From Leadbetterella sp031420365 (lineage in GTDB: Bacteria > Bacteroidota > Bacteroidia > Cytophagales > Spirosomataceae): a DNA stretch of 8,050 nt. The first letter of the stretch is position 1. Every line of letters begins with the position of its first letter. This document shows, piece after piece, positions 1 through 7,540 of this stretch. The stretch covers positions 1 to 8,050 of the forward strand of contig JANOMP010000409.1 in assembly GCA_031420365.1 (NCBI GenBank). The letters run 5' to 3'. Under the pieces are notes generated by a model, which did not search any database, was not told the origin of the DNA, and saw only the letters and a list, made by a program, of their open reading frames with translations. Position numbers and translations under genes: made by a program.

Positions 1-450
1 ATTGCCTTAAACGTTGCTGTACTTTTTTTAAAATATAGTATCATAAATAATTTAAAGTCAAATATTTAGAATCGGTATAAAAAAATAAAATTAATATTTT
101 GTTACTTAGGAGCTTTCAAAATATAAAGTACTCAAAATTGACGTATTATTTTTTACTTTTTAAAGGGGTAAATGAGGAAAATAGCAGAGCTATTTGACGA
201 ATTAACAACGCATAAAAACTGCAAAAGAAAAAGTCAAGATGAGTAGTTTATATATTGACAGTTCCTTAGCCTGATTTATACAACTAAGACTTATAATTAG
301 AAAATGTTTCGATTATTTTATTTGAATAGACTGTTTCTATTGTCTTTTTTTTTAAATGATTTTTGATTCTAGTTTATTAGAAAGGAGTAGTAAAATTGTT
401 AAATAATAAATATATTTACCTTTTAATTTCAACCTTTTTCAAATATATAA
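1..450. other. AT-rich intergenic region with no supported gene
   Basis: No reading frame here is long enough or recognisable enough to call. A 24-codon frame (172-246, ATG to TAG) follows an AAAGGGG run but matches nothing I know. A TTG-started micro-frame (396-458), preceded by AAAGGAG at 381-387, overlaps the first bases of the next gene. A weak 4-bp stem (AGAC 328-331 with GTCT 342-345) followed by a run of nine T could be a poor terminator. The promoter of the gene at 451 must lie in this region, but I find no clear TTTG plus TAnnTTTG pair at the right spacing. The first 69 bases are open in frame 1 and could be the tail of a gene outside the window, but nothing supports that. Confidence 0.6.
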
Positions 451-981
451 ATGAATAGAAGAGAACTCATTCAACGAGTAACTATGATGTTGGGCGGTGT
501 CATGTCTGCCCCTTTAATGGCTGGTGCCATGGGCGAAGTTTTAAATCTTTCTCCCTCCTTAGATTTAACTGATTTACAAAAAAATCTTATTGCAGAAGTC
601 GCAGATATAATAATTCCTGCAACTAAAACTCCTGGTGCTAAGGAGGCAGGTGCTCATAATTTCATTATTAGAGTTATGAGAGATTGCTACCAAAAAGAAG
701 ACCAAGAAAAGTTTTATACTGGTTTAAATAAATTAAATGAAGATAGTAAATCAAAATTTGGGAAAGGATTTTTAGAATTAAAACTTGACCAAAAAAACGA
801 AATGGTGGAAGATTCTACGGTTTACAATAGAGATTTTTTTAGACAAATGAAAGATTTAACCATAACTGGATATTTTACTTCAGAAATTGGTGCTACTCAA
901 GCTTTGGCCTATGATCCAATTCCTGGCAAATTTAATGGATGTGTGCAATTAGAAAAAGATCAAAAAGCATGGGCTTTGTAA
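451..981 (+). CDS. Gluconate 2-dehydrogenase subunit 3-like protein (small subunit of a GMC dehydrogenase)
   Basis: This 176-residue protein looks like the small, Tat-exported subunit that accompanies FAD-dependent GMC dehydrogenases (Gluconate_2-dh3 family). The N-terminus NRRELIQRV is a Tat-like twin-arginine motif (R3-R4), followed by a hydrophobic, Met/Ala/Gly-rich stretch to about residue 29, consistent with export to the periplasm. The mature part has the family-typical stretch around residues 51-70 (ADIIIPATKTPGAKEAGAHN) and then a charged helical region. In known complexes this subunit has no redox centre; it helps export and stabilise the flavoprotein, which lacks a signal peptide of its own. 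The GMC gene begins 53 bp downstream on the same strand, so the two are probably co-transcribed. The start is the first ATG and places the twin arginine correctly; no Shine-Dalgarno lies directly upstream. The family call is fairly secure; the substrate is unknown. Confidence 0.85.
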   Translation: MNRRELIQRVTMMLGGVMSAPLMAGAMGEVLNLSPSLDLTDLQKNLIAEVADIIIPATKTPGAKEAGAHNFIIRVMRDCYQKEDQEKFYTGLNKLNEDSKSKFGKGFLELKLDQKNEMVEDSTVYNRDFFRQMKDLTITGYFTSEIGATQALAYDPIPGKFNGCVQLEKDQKAWAL

Positions 982-1034
982 AAGTTTCAAAGGTCAAAAT
1001 TTAATAATCTAAAAGTTTTCAAAATTAAAATAGT

Positions 1035-2747
1035 ATGAATTTAAATATAGATGCAATAAAAGATCAAACCTTCGATGCCATTGTAATTGGGTCAGGAATA
1101 TCTGGGGGATTGGCTTCAAAAGAACTTACAGAAAAAGGTTTAAAAGTATTAATGTTAGATAAAGGTAAGCAATTAGAACACATTTCAGGATATGAAACGG
1201 CCATGAAAAACCCTTGGGATACCCTATATAATGGGCGTTTAACAGTGTCTCAAAGAGAATCTCACCCGAAACTTTCAAGAGACTACCCTTATAATGAAAA
1301 CACGGAAAAATTTTGGATGAAAGATACGGACGCATTGTATAAAGAAGAAAAAAGGTTCGATTGGTATAGGCCAGACATCGTAGGAGGGAAGTCTATCATG
1401 TGGGGACGCCAAAGCTACAGGCTGAGCGATATAGATTTTGAAGCAAATCTAAAAGAAGGAATTGCAGTAGATTGGCCTATTAGATATAATGAAATTGCTC
1501 CATGGTATTCTTATGTTGAAAAATTTGTAGGCATTTCAGGAGAGAAATTGGGCTTGCCTCAACTCCCTGATTCTGAATTTTTGCCTCCAATGGAAATGTA
1601 TTGCGTAGAAAAAGAAGTTAGAAAGAGAATTGAGAAAAACTTTCCTGGGCGTGTAATGACGATTGGAAGGGTAGCCAATTTGTCTGAAGCTCAAAAAGCT
1701 CATACTGGGGTTGGAAGATCAGCATGCCAATACAGAAATAAATGCTCATTAGGATGTCCTTATGGTGCTTATTTTAGTACGCAGTCTTCCACTTTGCCAG
1801 CGGCCATGAAAACAGGAAAGCTTACTCTTAGGCCAGATTCAGTTGTAAAAGAAATACTTTATGATGAACAAAAAAACAGAGCCACCGGAGTAAGAATTAT
1901 TGATACGCAAACTTTGGAAATCAAAGAATACTATGCTAAAATAGTTTTCGTGAACGGTAGCACTATTGGTACCACAGCTGTTTTAATGAATTCCATTTCA
2001 AATCGTTTTCCTAACGGATTTGGTAATGATTCTGGACAACTTGGACATAATTTGATGGATCATCATTTCAGAATCGGGGCAAGTGGCGAATGGGAGGGAG
2101 ATACCGACAAATATTTTATAGGAAGAAGAGCTAACGGGATATATGTGCCAAGGTATAGAAATCTTGGAAACGAAAAGCGAGATTATGTAAGAGGTTTTGG
2201 ATACCAAGGAGGTGGAAGCAGAGGCAGTTGGAATAGAAATATAGGTGAAAAAGCATTTGGTGCTGCTATGAAAGAAGAACTTACTCATCCAGGCCCTTGG
2301 AGAATGAACCTCGGTGGTTTTGGTGAAACCTTACCCTACTTCGAAAACAAAATGTATTTGCATAAAACCGACAAAGACAAATGGGGATTACCTCTTGTGG
2401 TTTTTGATGCGGAATTTAAAGAAAACGAAGCCAAAATGCGGATTGACATGATGAATGATGCCCAAGAAATGCTTGAAAAATCGGGCCTGAAAAATGTAAG
2501 AGCTTTCGATAATAAGTCTTATCCTGGCATGGCAATTCACGAAATGGGTACAGCTAGAATGGGTAGAGATCCTAAAAGTTCTGTATTAAATGGATTCAAT
2601 CAAATTCATTCCGTGCCAAATGTATTTGTTACTGACGGTGCAGCGATGACATCAGCTTCTTGTGTAAATCCTTCTTTAACCTATATGGCATTAACAGCGA
2701 GAGCGGTTGATTTTGCGGTTAAAGAATTGAAAAAGAGGAATATATAA
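1035..2747 (+). CDS. FAD-dependent GMC family oxidoreductase (dehydrogenase large subunit, Fe-S-type cysteine motif)
   Basis: A 570-residue glucose-methanol-choline family flavoprotein of full family length. The N-terminal Rossmann fold carries the FAD dinucleotide motif GSGISGG (residues 19-25) and an acidic D42 at the end of the second strand. A second FAD-contact segment, GGKSIMWG, lies at about 117-124. The C-terminal substrate domain has HEMGTARMG with H502, and CVNPSLT with N545; the 43-residue spacing fits the catalytic His/Asn pair of GMC dehydrogenases. Residues 231-242 show C-x5-C-x3-C-P (C231, C237, C241). A similar cluster binds [3Fe-4S] in FAD-glucose and fructose dehydrogenases, which suggests an electron-transferring dehydrogenase rather than an oxidase. 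There is no signal peptide, so export with the Tat-bearing small subunit upstream is likely. A cytochrome c partner is not encoded in the window. The substrate, probably a sugar, polyol or sugar acid, cannot be read from sequence. Confidence 0.9.
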   Translation: MNLNIDAIKDQTFDAIVIGSGISGGLASKELTEKGLKVLMLDKGKQLEHISGYETAMKNPWDTLYNGRLTVSQRESHPKLSRDYPYNENTEKFWMKDTDALYKEEKRFDWYRPDIVGGKSIMWGRQSYRLSDIDFEANLKEGIAVDWPIRYNEIAPWYSYVEKFVGISGEKLGLPQLPDSEFLPPMEMYCVEKEVRKRIEKNFPGRVMTIGRVANLSEAQKAHTGVGRSACQYRNKCSLGCPYGAYFSTQSSTLPAAMKTGKLTLRPDSVVKEILYDEQKNRATGVRIIDTQTLEIKEYYAKIVFVNGSTIGTTAVLMNSISNRFPNGFGNDSGQLGHNLMDHHFRIGASGEWEGDTDKYFIGRRANGIYVPRYRNLGNEKRDYVRGFGYQGGGSRGSWNRNIGEKAFGAAMKEELTHPGPWRMNLGGFGETLPYFENKMYLHKTDKDKWGLPLVVFDAEFKENEAKMRIDMMNDAQEMLEKSGLKNVRAFDNKSYPGMAIHEMGTARMGRDPKSSVLNGFNQIHSVPNVFVTDGAAMTSASCVNPSLTYMALTARAVDFAVKELKKRNI

Positions 2748-2755
2748 TTTTAATT

Positions 2756-2793
2756 AAATGCATCTTTTCTGTGGAAAAAGATGCATTTTTTTT
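2756..2793 (+). terminator. Intrinsic terminator after the GMC gene
   Basis: A perfect 13-bp inverted repeat (AAATGCATCTTTT at 2756-2768 with AAAAGATGCATTT at 2776-2788) encloses a 7-base loop. It runs into eight consecutive T (2786-2793). It begins 9 bp after the GMC stop codon, so it should end the two-gene dehydrogenase transcript. The convergent START-domain gene stops at 2795, so the same hairpin may also slow transcription from the other side. The minus-strand sequence after the stem (TTTAATTAAA) is less U-rich, so termination in that direction is less certain. Confidence 0.85.
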
Positions 2794-2794
2794 C

Positions 2795-3436
2795 TTAATT
2801 CAAAATATTCAAGCTATTTATCTTTGTATACTTTGCTAGTGTCAACTGATTTTTAAAATTTGTAATAGTTTTTATGGGGCCCTCATCTAAACTTAGGTTT
2901 ATTAACCAAACTGGAATACTGCCCCCTGGGTCAGATTTGAAAATATACTCTCCACTAATTAATCCATTATTTAATGGAACAAAGGTCCATCTTGAGTTAA
3001 ATTCGGTTATTCTAACATGTTTGTTGTTTTTAGGAATTATTGTAGTTGAAGCATAAGAAACAGAAGTTAGAATTTTTGTTTTTTGATTTTGCGAAACCGT
3101 ATTGTGTATTACTATTTCTCTGTCATCTATAGGCCATGGGAAATCTAAATGGTTATAATATTCTATTTCCAAAGGACTTATTTTCTTCACGATGTTGGAA
3201 TTTTGGGCTTTATATACCCAATTCGGGTAGGATACTACATCTTTAAAAACTTCAGTTATTGTGCTTAGATTTGTTTTAAATGTAGTTAGTATTTTAACTT
3301 CATTAATTGTATTTTTAACGGTTTGATGATAAAATATTTTTATTCCGTCTTTCTCTTTTAAAAATATCCATTTTTTTTCATCTACTATTTTTTTGGTCTG
3401 AAAAATAAATGCTATTAGAAGGAATAAAATTTTCAT
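2795..3436 (-). CDS. START domain-containing protein, probably exported
   Basis: A 213-residue protein of the START (StAR-related lipid transfer) fold family, which form a helix-grip cavity for hydrophobic ligands. Residues 1-12 (MKILFLLIAFIF) are a short hydrophobic N-terminus like a signal peptide or membrane anchor, without a lipobox cysteine. Family-like landmarks are VVSYPNWVYKAQ (67-78), the DFPWPIDDRE segment (98-107), an R-W-x-F strand near 149-152, and a C-terminal GSIPVWLIN...GPIKTI helix start (172-191). The gene is alone on its strand. It converges on the GMC gene, with the shared terminator hairpin between them, and is divergent from the rhamnose genes, so it is probably its own transcription unit. 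Nothing nearby names a ligand. The fold call is reasonably firm; a role in binding lipid or another hydrophobic molecule is inferred only from the fold. Confidence 0.78.
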   Translation of the reverse strand: MKILFLLIAFIFQTKKIVDEKKWIFLKEKDGIKIFYHQTVKNTINEVKILTTFKTNLSTITEVFKDVVSYPNWVYKAQNSNIVKKISPLEIEYYNHLDFPWPIDDREIVIHNTVSQNQKTKILTSVSYASTTIIPKNNKHVRITEFNSRWTFVPLNNGLISGEYIFKSDPGGSIPVWLINLSLDEGPIKTITNFKNQLTLAKYTKINSLNILN

Positions 3437-3726
3437 TTTTTTGTAATGATGTATAGATTCTTAACGATTATTTATTTTTCAGAATTCATTTTTCATTAAT
3501 ATTTGTTTGGAAAAAGCGAGAAGGAATGATTTTTATATACTTTTTTTAGAAAAAATGTGATTTTGTTTTAAACTAAAGTGGTATTAATTAAGGTATTAAG
3601 ATGGGGAATGAATTATATTATTAGATTTAGTCCTATTTTTTAAGCACAGTAAAGGATAGCAAAAAACATTTTTTAAAGTTTATTTACATTTCGAAACAAT
3701 CAAGTAAGTATAACATTACTATAATT
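3437..3726. other. Divergent intergenic region holding two promoters
   Basis: This 290-bp AT-rich gap separates the START-domain gene (leftward) from the rhamnose genes (rightward), so promoters for both should lie here. I find no TTTG plus TAnnTTTG pair at normal Bacteroidota spacing. Near matches to the -7 box are TACTTTTT (3538-3545), TATTTTTT in the mid-region, and TACATTTC (3685-3692). A weak inverted repeat, AGTAA (3703-3707) with TTACT (3716-3720), sits 6 bp before the aldolase start. It could be an operator half-site pair, but five-base arms are easily found by chance in DNA this AT-rich. Confidence 0.4.
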
Positions 3727-5844
3727 ATGAACCCTTCTCAGAATATTAGTTCTTATAAACACGTAAGTTTTTTATGGGACGAAACAAAAGCACATGAATT
3801 GGCTAATGATGAAGTTGCCTTATTTATATATAGGTCAAATTTACTTGGAGCTGATTTAAGACTAACTAATTACGGCGGAGGAAACACATCAGTAAAAATA
3901 AAAGATAAAGATCCTTTAACTGGTAAAGAAGTTGAAGTAATGTGGATAAAGGGATCAGGCGGAGATATAGGAACTTTGAAGAAATCAGGCTGTGCCGCTC
4001 TTTATATGGATAGATTATTAAATCTTGAAAACGTATTTAAAGGAAAAGCTCATGAAGATGAAATGGTAGAACTTTTCAACCATTGTATTTTTGACTTAGG
4101 CTCCAAAGCCCCTTCAATAGATACGCCTTTGCATGGCTTTTTGCCTTTTAAACATATAGATCACTTACATCCTGATGCCGCAATTGCCATTGCTGCTGCT
4201 AAGGACGGAAAAAAAATTACAGAAGAATTATTTAACGGGGAAATAGGTTGGGTGGAATGGCAAAGACCTGGTTTTGACTTAGGTTTACAACTCAGAGCAT
4301 GTTTACAAGAGGCTGAAAGTAAAGGCATTTCGCTTAAAGGAATTATGTTAGGTTCGCATGGCTTATTTACTTGGGGCGATACTTCGTATTTAAGTTACAT
4401 TAATACTCTTGAGGTTATCGAAAAAATTGCTCAATATCTTGAAGATAATTTTGGCAAAAAAAGACCTGTTTTTGGTGGGACTAAAATTGCAAGTTTATCA
4501 GAAGGGGAAAGAAAAACAAAAGCAGCGGCATTAGCTCCTACTTTAAGAGGTTACTGCTCTTCTGAAAAAAAGATGGTGGGTCATTTTACTGATGATAGCC
4601 GAGTTTTGGAGTTTATTAATTCAAATGATTTAGCAAGATTAGCACCTTTAGGCACATCTTGTCCAGATCACTTTTTGAGAACTAAGATTGCTCCTTTGGT
4701 TCTAGATCCAGATAAAACGGATAATAAAGAATATTTAGATTCAGTTTTTGAATCGTATCGTTTAGGATATAAAGCATATTATGATGCGTGTAAGCATCCA
4801 AATTCTCCAGGAATGCGTGATCCAAATCCAGTAGTAATACTTCTTCCAGGGGTTGGGATGTTCACATTTGCCAAAGATAAAACAATGGCTCGCTTGGCAT
4901 CAGAATATTATACCAATGCCATTAACGTTATGAAAGGTGCGGAGGCCGTTTCTGAATATACTTCTTTGCCTCATCAAGAAGCATTTGATATTGAATACTG
5001 GCTTCTAGAAGAAGCAAAATTACAACGCATGCCTAAACCCAAAGCTCTCTCAGGAAGAATTGCTCTGATAACAGGAAGTGCTGGTGGAATAGGAAAAGCA
5101 ATTGCAAAGAAATTTGTTGAAGAGGGTGGATGTGTAATTTTAAATGACATCAATCAAGAAAGATTGGATACAGCAACGGCGGAATTTATACAGCTTTATG
5201 GCAAAGATTCTGTTGCCTCTACGCTATTAAATGTTACAAGTAAAAAGGCTACCTTTTCGGCATTCGAAAATGCTGCTTTGGCTTTTGGAGGGGTGGATAT
5301 TATTGTTAACAATGCAGGAATAAGTATTTCAAAATCCATAGCAGAGCACAGCTTAGAAGAATGGGATAGCTTATATGATATTTTAGTAAAGGGACAATTC
5401 ATCGTTTCTCAGGTTGGAATAGCAATCATGCGGAAACAAGGGATTGGTGGAGATATCGTAAACATAGTTTCAAAAAATGCTGTTGTAGCTGGGCCAAATA
5501 ACCCAGGCTATGGATCTGCAAAAGCCGCTCAAGCTCATTTGAGTAGATTAATGGCTTCAGAATTAGGGCCTGATAAAATAAGAGTTAACACAGTAAATCC
5601 AGACGCGGTTATTTCAGATTCAAACATTTGGGCTGGTGGATGGGCCGAAGGCAGAGCAAAAGCATACGGAGTTTCAGTAGAAGAATTACCAGCCTATTAT
5701 GCCAAAAGAACTTTGCTCAATGAGGTTATTCTCCCCGTGGATATTGCTAATGCATGTTTTGCTTTGGTTGGAGGCCTTCTAAATAAGTCAACAGGCAATG
5801 CCATAAATGTAGATGGTGGAGTGGCTATGGGTTTTTACAGGTAA
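3727..5844 (+). CDS. rhaEW: Bifunctional L-rhamnulose-1-phosphate aldolase / L-lactaldehyde (short-chain) dehydrogenase
   Basis: A 705-residue cytoplasmic fusion enzyme. It should split L-rhamnulose 1-phosphate into dihydroxyacetone phosphate and L-lactaldehyde, then oxidise the aldehyde to L-lactate with NAD. The class II aldolase domain (about 30-430) has the phosphate-binding YGGGNTSVK (49-57), a conserved acidic patch AHEDEMVELF, and histidines in HLH (H146, H148) and GSHG (H211), placed like the zinc ligands of RhaD. The short-chain dehydrogenase domain (about 440-705) has TGSAGGIG (449-456), NNAG (528-531) and the catalytic set S582, Y595 and K599 (YGSAK). Length and domain order match the RhaD_aldol-ADH family (RhaEW in Bacillus). 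The isomerase gene follows 56 bp downstream with no terminator between, so they form an operon. Both active sites look intact. COG3347-type relatives with other substrates exist, but the rhaI neighbour argues for rhamnose. Confidence 0.92.
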   Translation: MNPSQNISSYKHVSFLWDETKAHELANDEVALFIYRSNLLGADLRLTNYGGGNTSVKIKDKDPLTGKEVEVMWIKGSGGDIGTLKKSGCAALYMDRLLNLENVFKGKAHEDEMVELFNHCIFDLGSKAPSIDTPLHGFLPFKHIDHLHPDAAIAIAAAKDGKKITEELFNGEIGWVEWQRPGFDLGLQLRACLQEAESKGISLKGIMLGSHGLFTWGDTSYLSYINTLEVIEKIAQYLEDNFGKKRPVFGGTKIASLSEGERKTKAAALAPTLRGYCSSEKKMVGHFTDDSRVLEFINSNDLARLAPLGTSCPDHFLRTKIAPLVLDPDKTDNKEYLDSVFESYRLGYKAYYDACKHPNSPGMRDPNPVVILLPGVGMFTFAKDKTMARLASEYYTNAINVMKGAEAVSEYTSLPHQEAFDIEYWLLEEAKLQRMPKPKALSGRIALITGSAGGIGKAIAKKFVEEGGCVILNDINQERLDTATAEFIQLYGKDSVASTLLNVTSKKATFSAFENAALAFGGVDIIVNNAGISISKSIAEHSLEEWDSLYDILVKGQFIVSQVGIAIMRKQGIGGDIVNIVSKNAVVAGPNNPGYGSAKAAQAHLSRLMASELGPDKIRVNTVNPDAVISDSNIWAGGWAEGRAKAYGVSVEELPAYYAKRTLLNEVILPVDIANACFALVGGLLNKSTGNAINVDGGVAMGFYR

Positions 5845-5900
5845 TAAAAATTTAAGAGGATATAAAAAAACCATTAATCAAATAATTAGAATCCTATAAA

Positions 5901-7181
5901 ATGGAATTTTCTCAAAATATAATAGAGGATCATAACTCCAAACTTGTATCTAAGCATAAGGTACTTTTCGAGTTTGCTAAAAACGAAATAGAAGGTGTTG
6001 AAGATCATATCCAAAGATTAATTGACTTTCAAGTGGCTATTCCTTCATGGGCTCTAGGTACGGGTGGTACTCGCTTTGGGCGTTTTCCTGGCGGTGGCGA
6101 ACCAAGAAGTTTAGAGGAAAAGATGGAAGATGTGGGTCTTTTGCATAAGTTAAATAATACTTCAGGTGCTATTTCATTGCATATTCCTTGGGATATTCCT
6201 ACTTCACCAAAAGATATTCAAACTCTTGCCAAGCAATACGGTTTGTCTTTTGATGCCGTGAATTCCAACACCTTTCAAGATCAGCAAGACCAAACATTAA
6301 GCTACAAATTTGGCTCTCTTCAAAATGTAAACAAAGCAATAAGGAAACAGGCCGTTGATCATAATATTGAGGTTATTAAACATGGTATAGATTTGGGTTC
6401 TAAATCTTTAACCGTTTGGCTTTCTGATGGTTCATGTTTTCCCGGGCAATTAAATTTTAGAAAGGCATTCGAAAACACATTAGAAAGTTTACAGGAAATT
6501 TATGCTGCTTTGCCATCAGATTGGAAAATGTTTGTAGAATATAAAGCATTTGAGCCCAATTTTTATTCCATGACAGTAGGAGATTGGGGACAATCACTTT
6601 TGTATGCCTCAAAACTAGGAGAAAAAGCCTTCACGTTGGTGGATTTAGGCCATCATTTACCTAATGCTAATATTGAGCAAATCGTAAGTTTGTTGATGAT
6701 GGAAGGAAAATTGGGTGGTTTTCATTTTAATGATTCTAAATATGGAGATGATGATTTGACAGTAGGAAGCATAAATCCATATCAATTATTCTTAATTTTT
6801 AATGAATTAACACAGGGAACACAAGCTAATAATGCACCATTTGAATTAGGCTCTGGATTTGGATGGATGATAGATGCTTCACACAATATTAAAGATCCTT
6901 TAGAAGACCTTTTGCAATCTGTAGAAGCTATAATGGTAGCTTATGCCCAATCTCTTTTAGTCGACACTAAAGCTTTAGAAGAAGCAAGAGAAAACAATGA
7001 TGTAGTAAAAGCGCAGGAAATTATACAAGGAGCTTATAGGTCTGATGTAAGGCCAATAGTTGCTGAAGCGAGATTGAGGACTGGAGCTGCACTTTCACCT
7101 ATTAATTTATTTAGAGAAAGTAATGTAAGAAATTCATTAATCGCCAAGAGGGGTTTAAAAACTAGTGCTACTGGGTTATAA
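5901..7181 (+). CDS. rhaI: L-rhamnose isomerase, RhaI type (TIM-barrel sugar isomerase)
   Basis: A 426-residue cytoplasmic metal-dependent isomerase that should convert L-rhamnose to L-rhamnulose, the first step of the pathway completed by the upstream gene. It resembles the RhaI family (as in rhizobia and Pseudomonas stutzeri), not E. coli RhaA. An early signature GTGGTRFGRFPGGGEP lies at about residues 53-68. Metal and catalytic residues are E213 (VEYKAFEP), D248 and H251 (VDLGHH), H275 and D278 (HFNDSK), and D283 and D285 (GDDDL). Their mutual spacing equals what I recall for the Mn ligands of the P. stutzeri enzyme, with a constant offset of six. The last ligand is probably D325 (MIDASHN), implying a short insertion before it. 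The C-terminus RGLKTSATGL looks complete. The stop codon directly abuts a recombinase fragment, so any further rhamnose genes, such as the kinase, are absent or displaced. Confidence 0.92.
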   Translation: MEFSQNIIEDHNSKLVSKHKVLFEFAKNEIEGVEDHIQRLIDFQVAIPSWALGTGGTRFGRFPGGGEPRSLEEKMEDVGLLHKLNNTSGAISLHIPWDIPTSPKDIQTLAKQYGLSFDAVNSNTFQDQQDQTLSYKFGSLQNVNKAIRKQAVDHNIEVIKHGIDLGSKSLTVWLSDGSCFPGQLNFRKAFENTLESLQEIYAALPSDWKMFVEYKAFEPNFYSMTVGDWGQSLLYASKLGEKAFTLVDLGHHLPNANIEQIVSLLMMEGKLGGFHFNDSKYGDDDLTVGSINPYQLFLIFNELTQGTQANNAPFELGSGFGWMIDASHNIKDPLEDLLQSVEAIMVAYAQSLLVDTKALEEARENNDVVKAQEIIQGAYRSDVRPIVAEARLRTGAALSPINLFRESNVRNSLIAKRGLKTSATGL

Positions 7182-7524
7182 CTTATTATAAGTCATATAA
7201 ACCATCTTATTGGCTTTTTGAAGGACAATCGGGTGAAAAATATTCAGACAGAAGTATTCAACAAGTACTTCGAAATGCGGTAGAGGTGTCGGGTGTAAAC
7301 CCTTGGGGAACAATACATACGCTGTGACGTAGTGCTATCCATTTATTATTAAATGGAACAAATTTAAGAGTACCACAAACCTTTCTGGGCCATTTAGCAG
7401 TAAAACCACCGAAATTTATACACATGAGTTGGCAGTAAATAATAAAACAGTAAAAAGTCCTTTGAATTTTCTGCAAAATTTTAATATCTTTAATACTAAT
7501 TCTAAAGTTTCGAAAAATACTTGA
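7182..7524 (+). pseudogene. Decayed C-terminal fragment of a XerC/D-like tyrosine recombinase
   Basis: Frame-2 translation from 7184 reads YYKSYKPSYWLFEGQSGEKY, then RSIQQVL and NPWGTIHTL. This is the C-terminal catalytic domain of Bacteroidota tyrosine recombinases. The usual HTLRHSF box is broken: after HTL comes TGA (7325-7327), then R-S-A-I-H. This is explained by two transitions, CGA to TGA and CAT to CGT, and removes the box II arginine. The frame continues LLLNGTNLRVPQTFLGHL and then loses one base near 7394-7396. Frame 1 picks up SKTTEIYTHE, with the nucleophile Tyr codon at 7417-7419, and KSPLNFL, reaching a stop at 7522. The N-terminal two-thirds is missing and the homology starts at the rhaI stop codon. 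The gene is not functional. It marks past mobile-element activity beside the restriction-modification genes that follow. Confidence 0.85.
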
Positions 7525-7540
7525 ACTCGGACAAATGCGA

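Noticed and set aside
1..69. Open frame from the window edge ending in TAG at 67-69, as a possible tail of an upstream gene
   Set aside because: The 22 residues show no motif, and open stretches of this length are expected by chance.
172..246. 24-codon frame after AAAGGGG, possibly a gene or transposase remnant
   Set aside because: It is too short to judge and matches no family I can name. The purine run before the ATG is common in AT-rich DNA.
1126..2288. Minus-strand frames inside the GMC gene (1126-1335 and 1998-2288)
   Set aside because: Both lie within a well-supported coding region and show no recognisable motif.
2874..3056. Plus-strand 60-residue frame inside the START-domain gene
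   Set aside because: It is antisense to a gene with clear START landmarks and looks like a shadow frame.
3703..3720. AGTAA/TTACT inverted repeat just before the aldolase start, as a regulator operator
   Set aside because: The arms are only five bases and the centre is not symmetrical. It is mentioned in the intergenic entry but is not strong enough to call a site.
5196..5402. Minus-strand 68-residue frame inside the dehydrogenase domain of the rhamnose fusion enzyme
   Set aside because: It lies within the intact short-chain dehydrogenase coding sequence and has no motif of its own.
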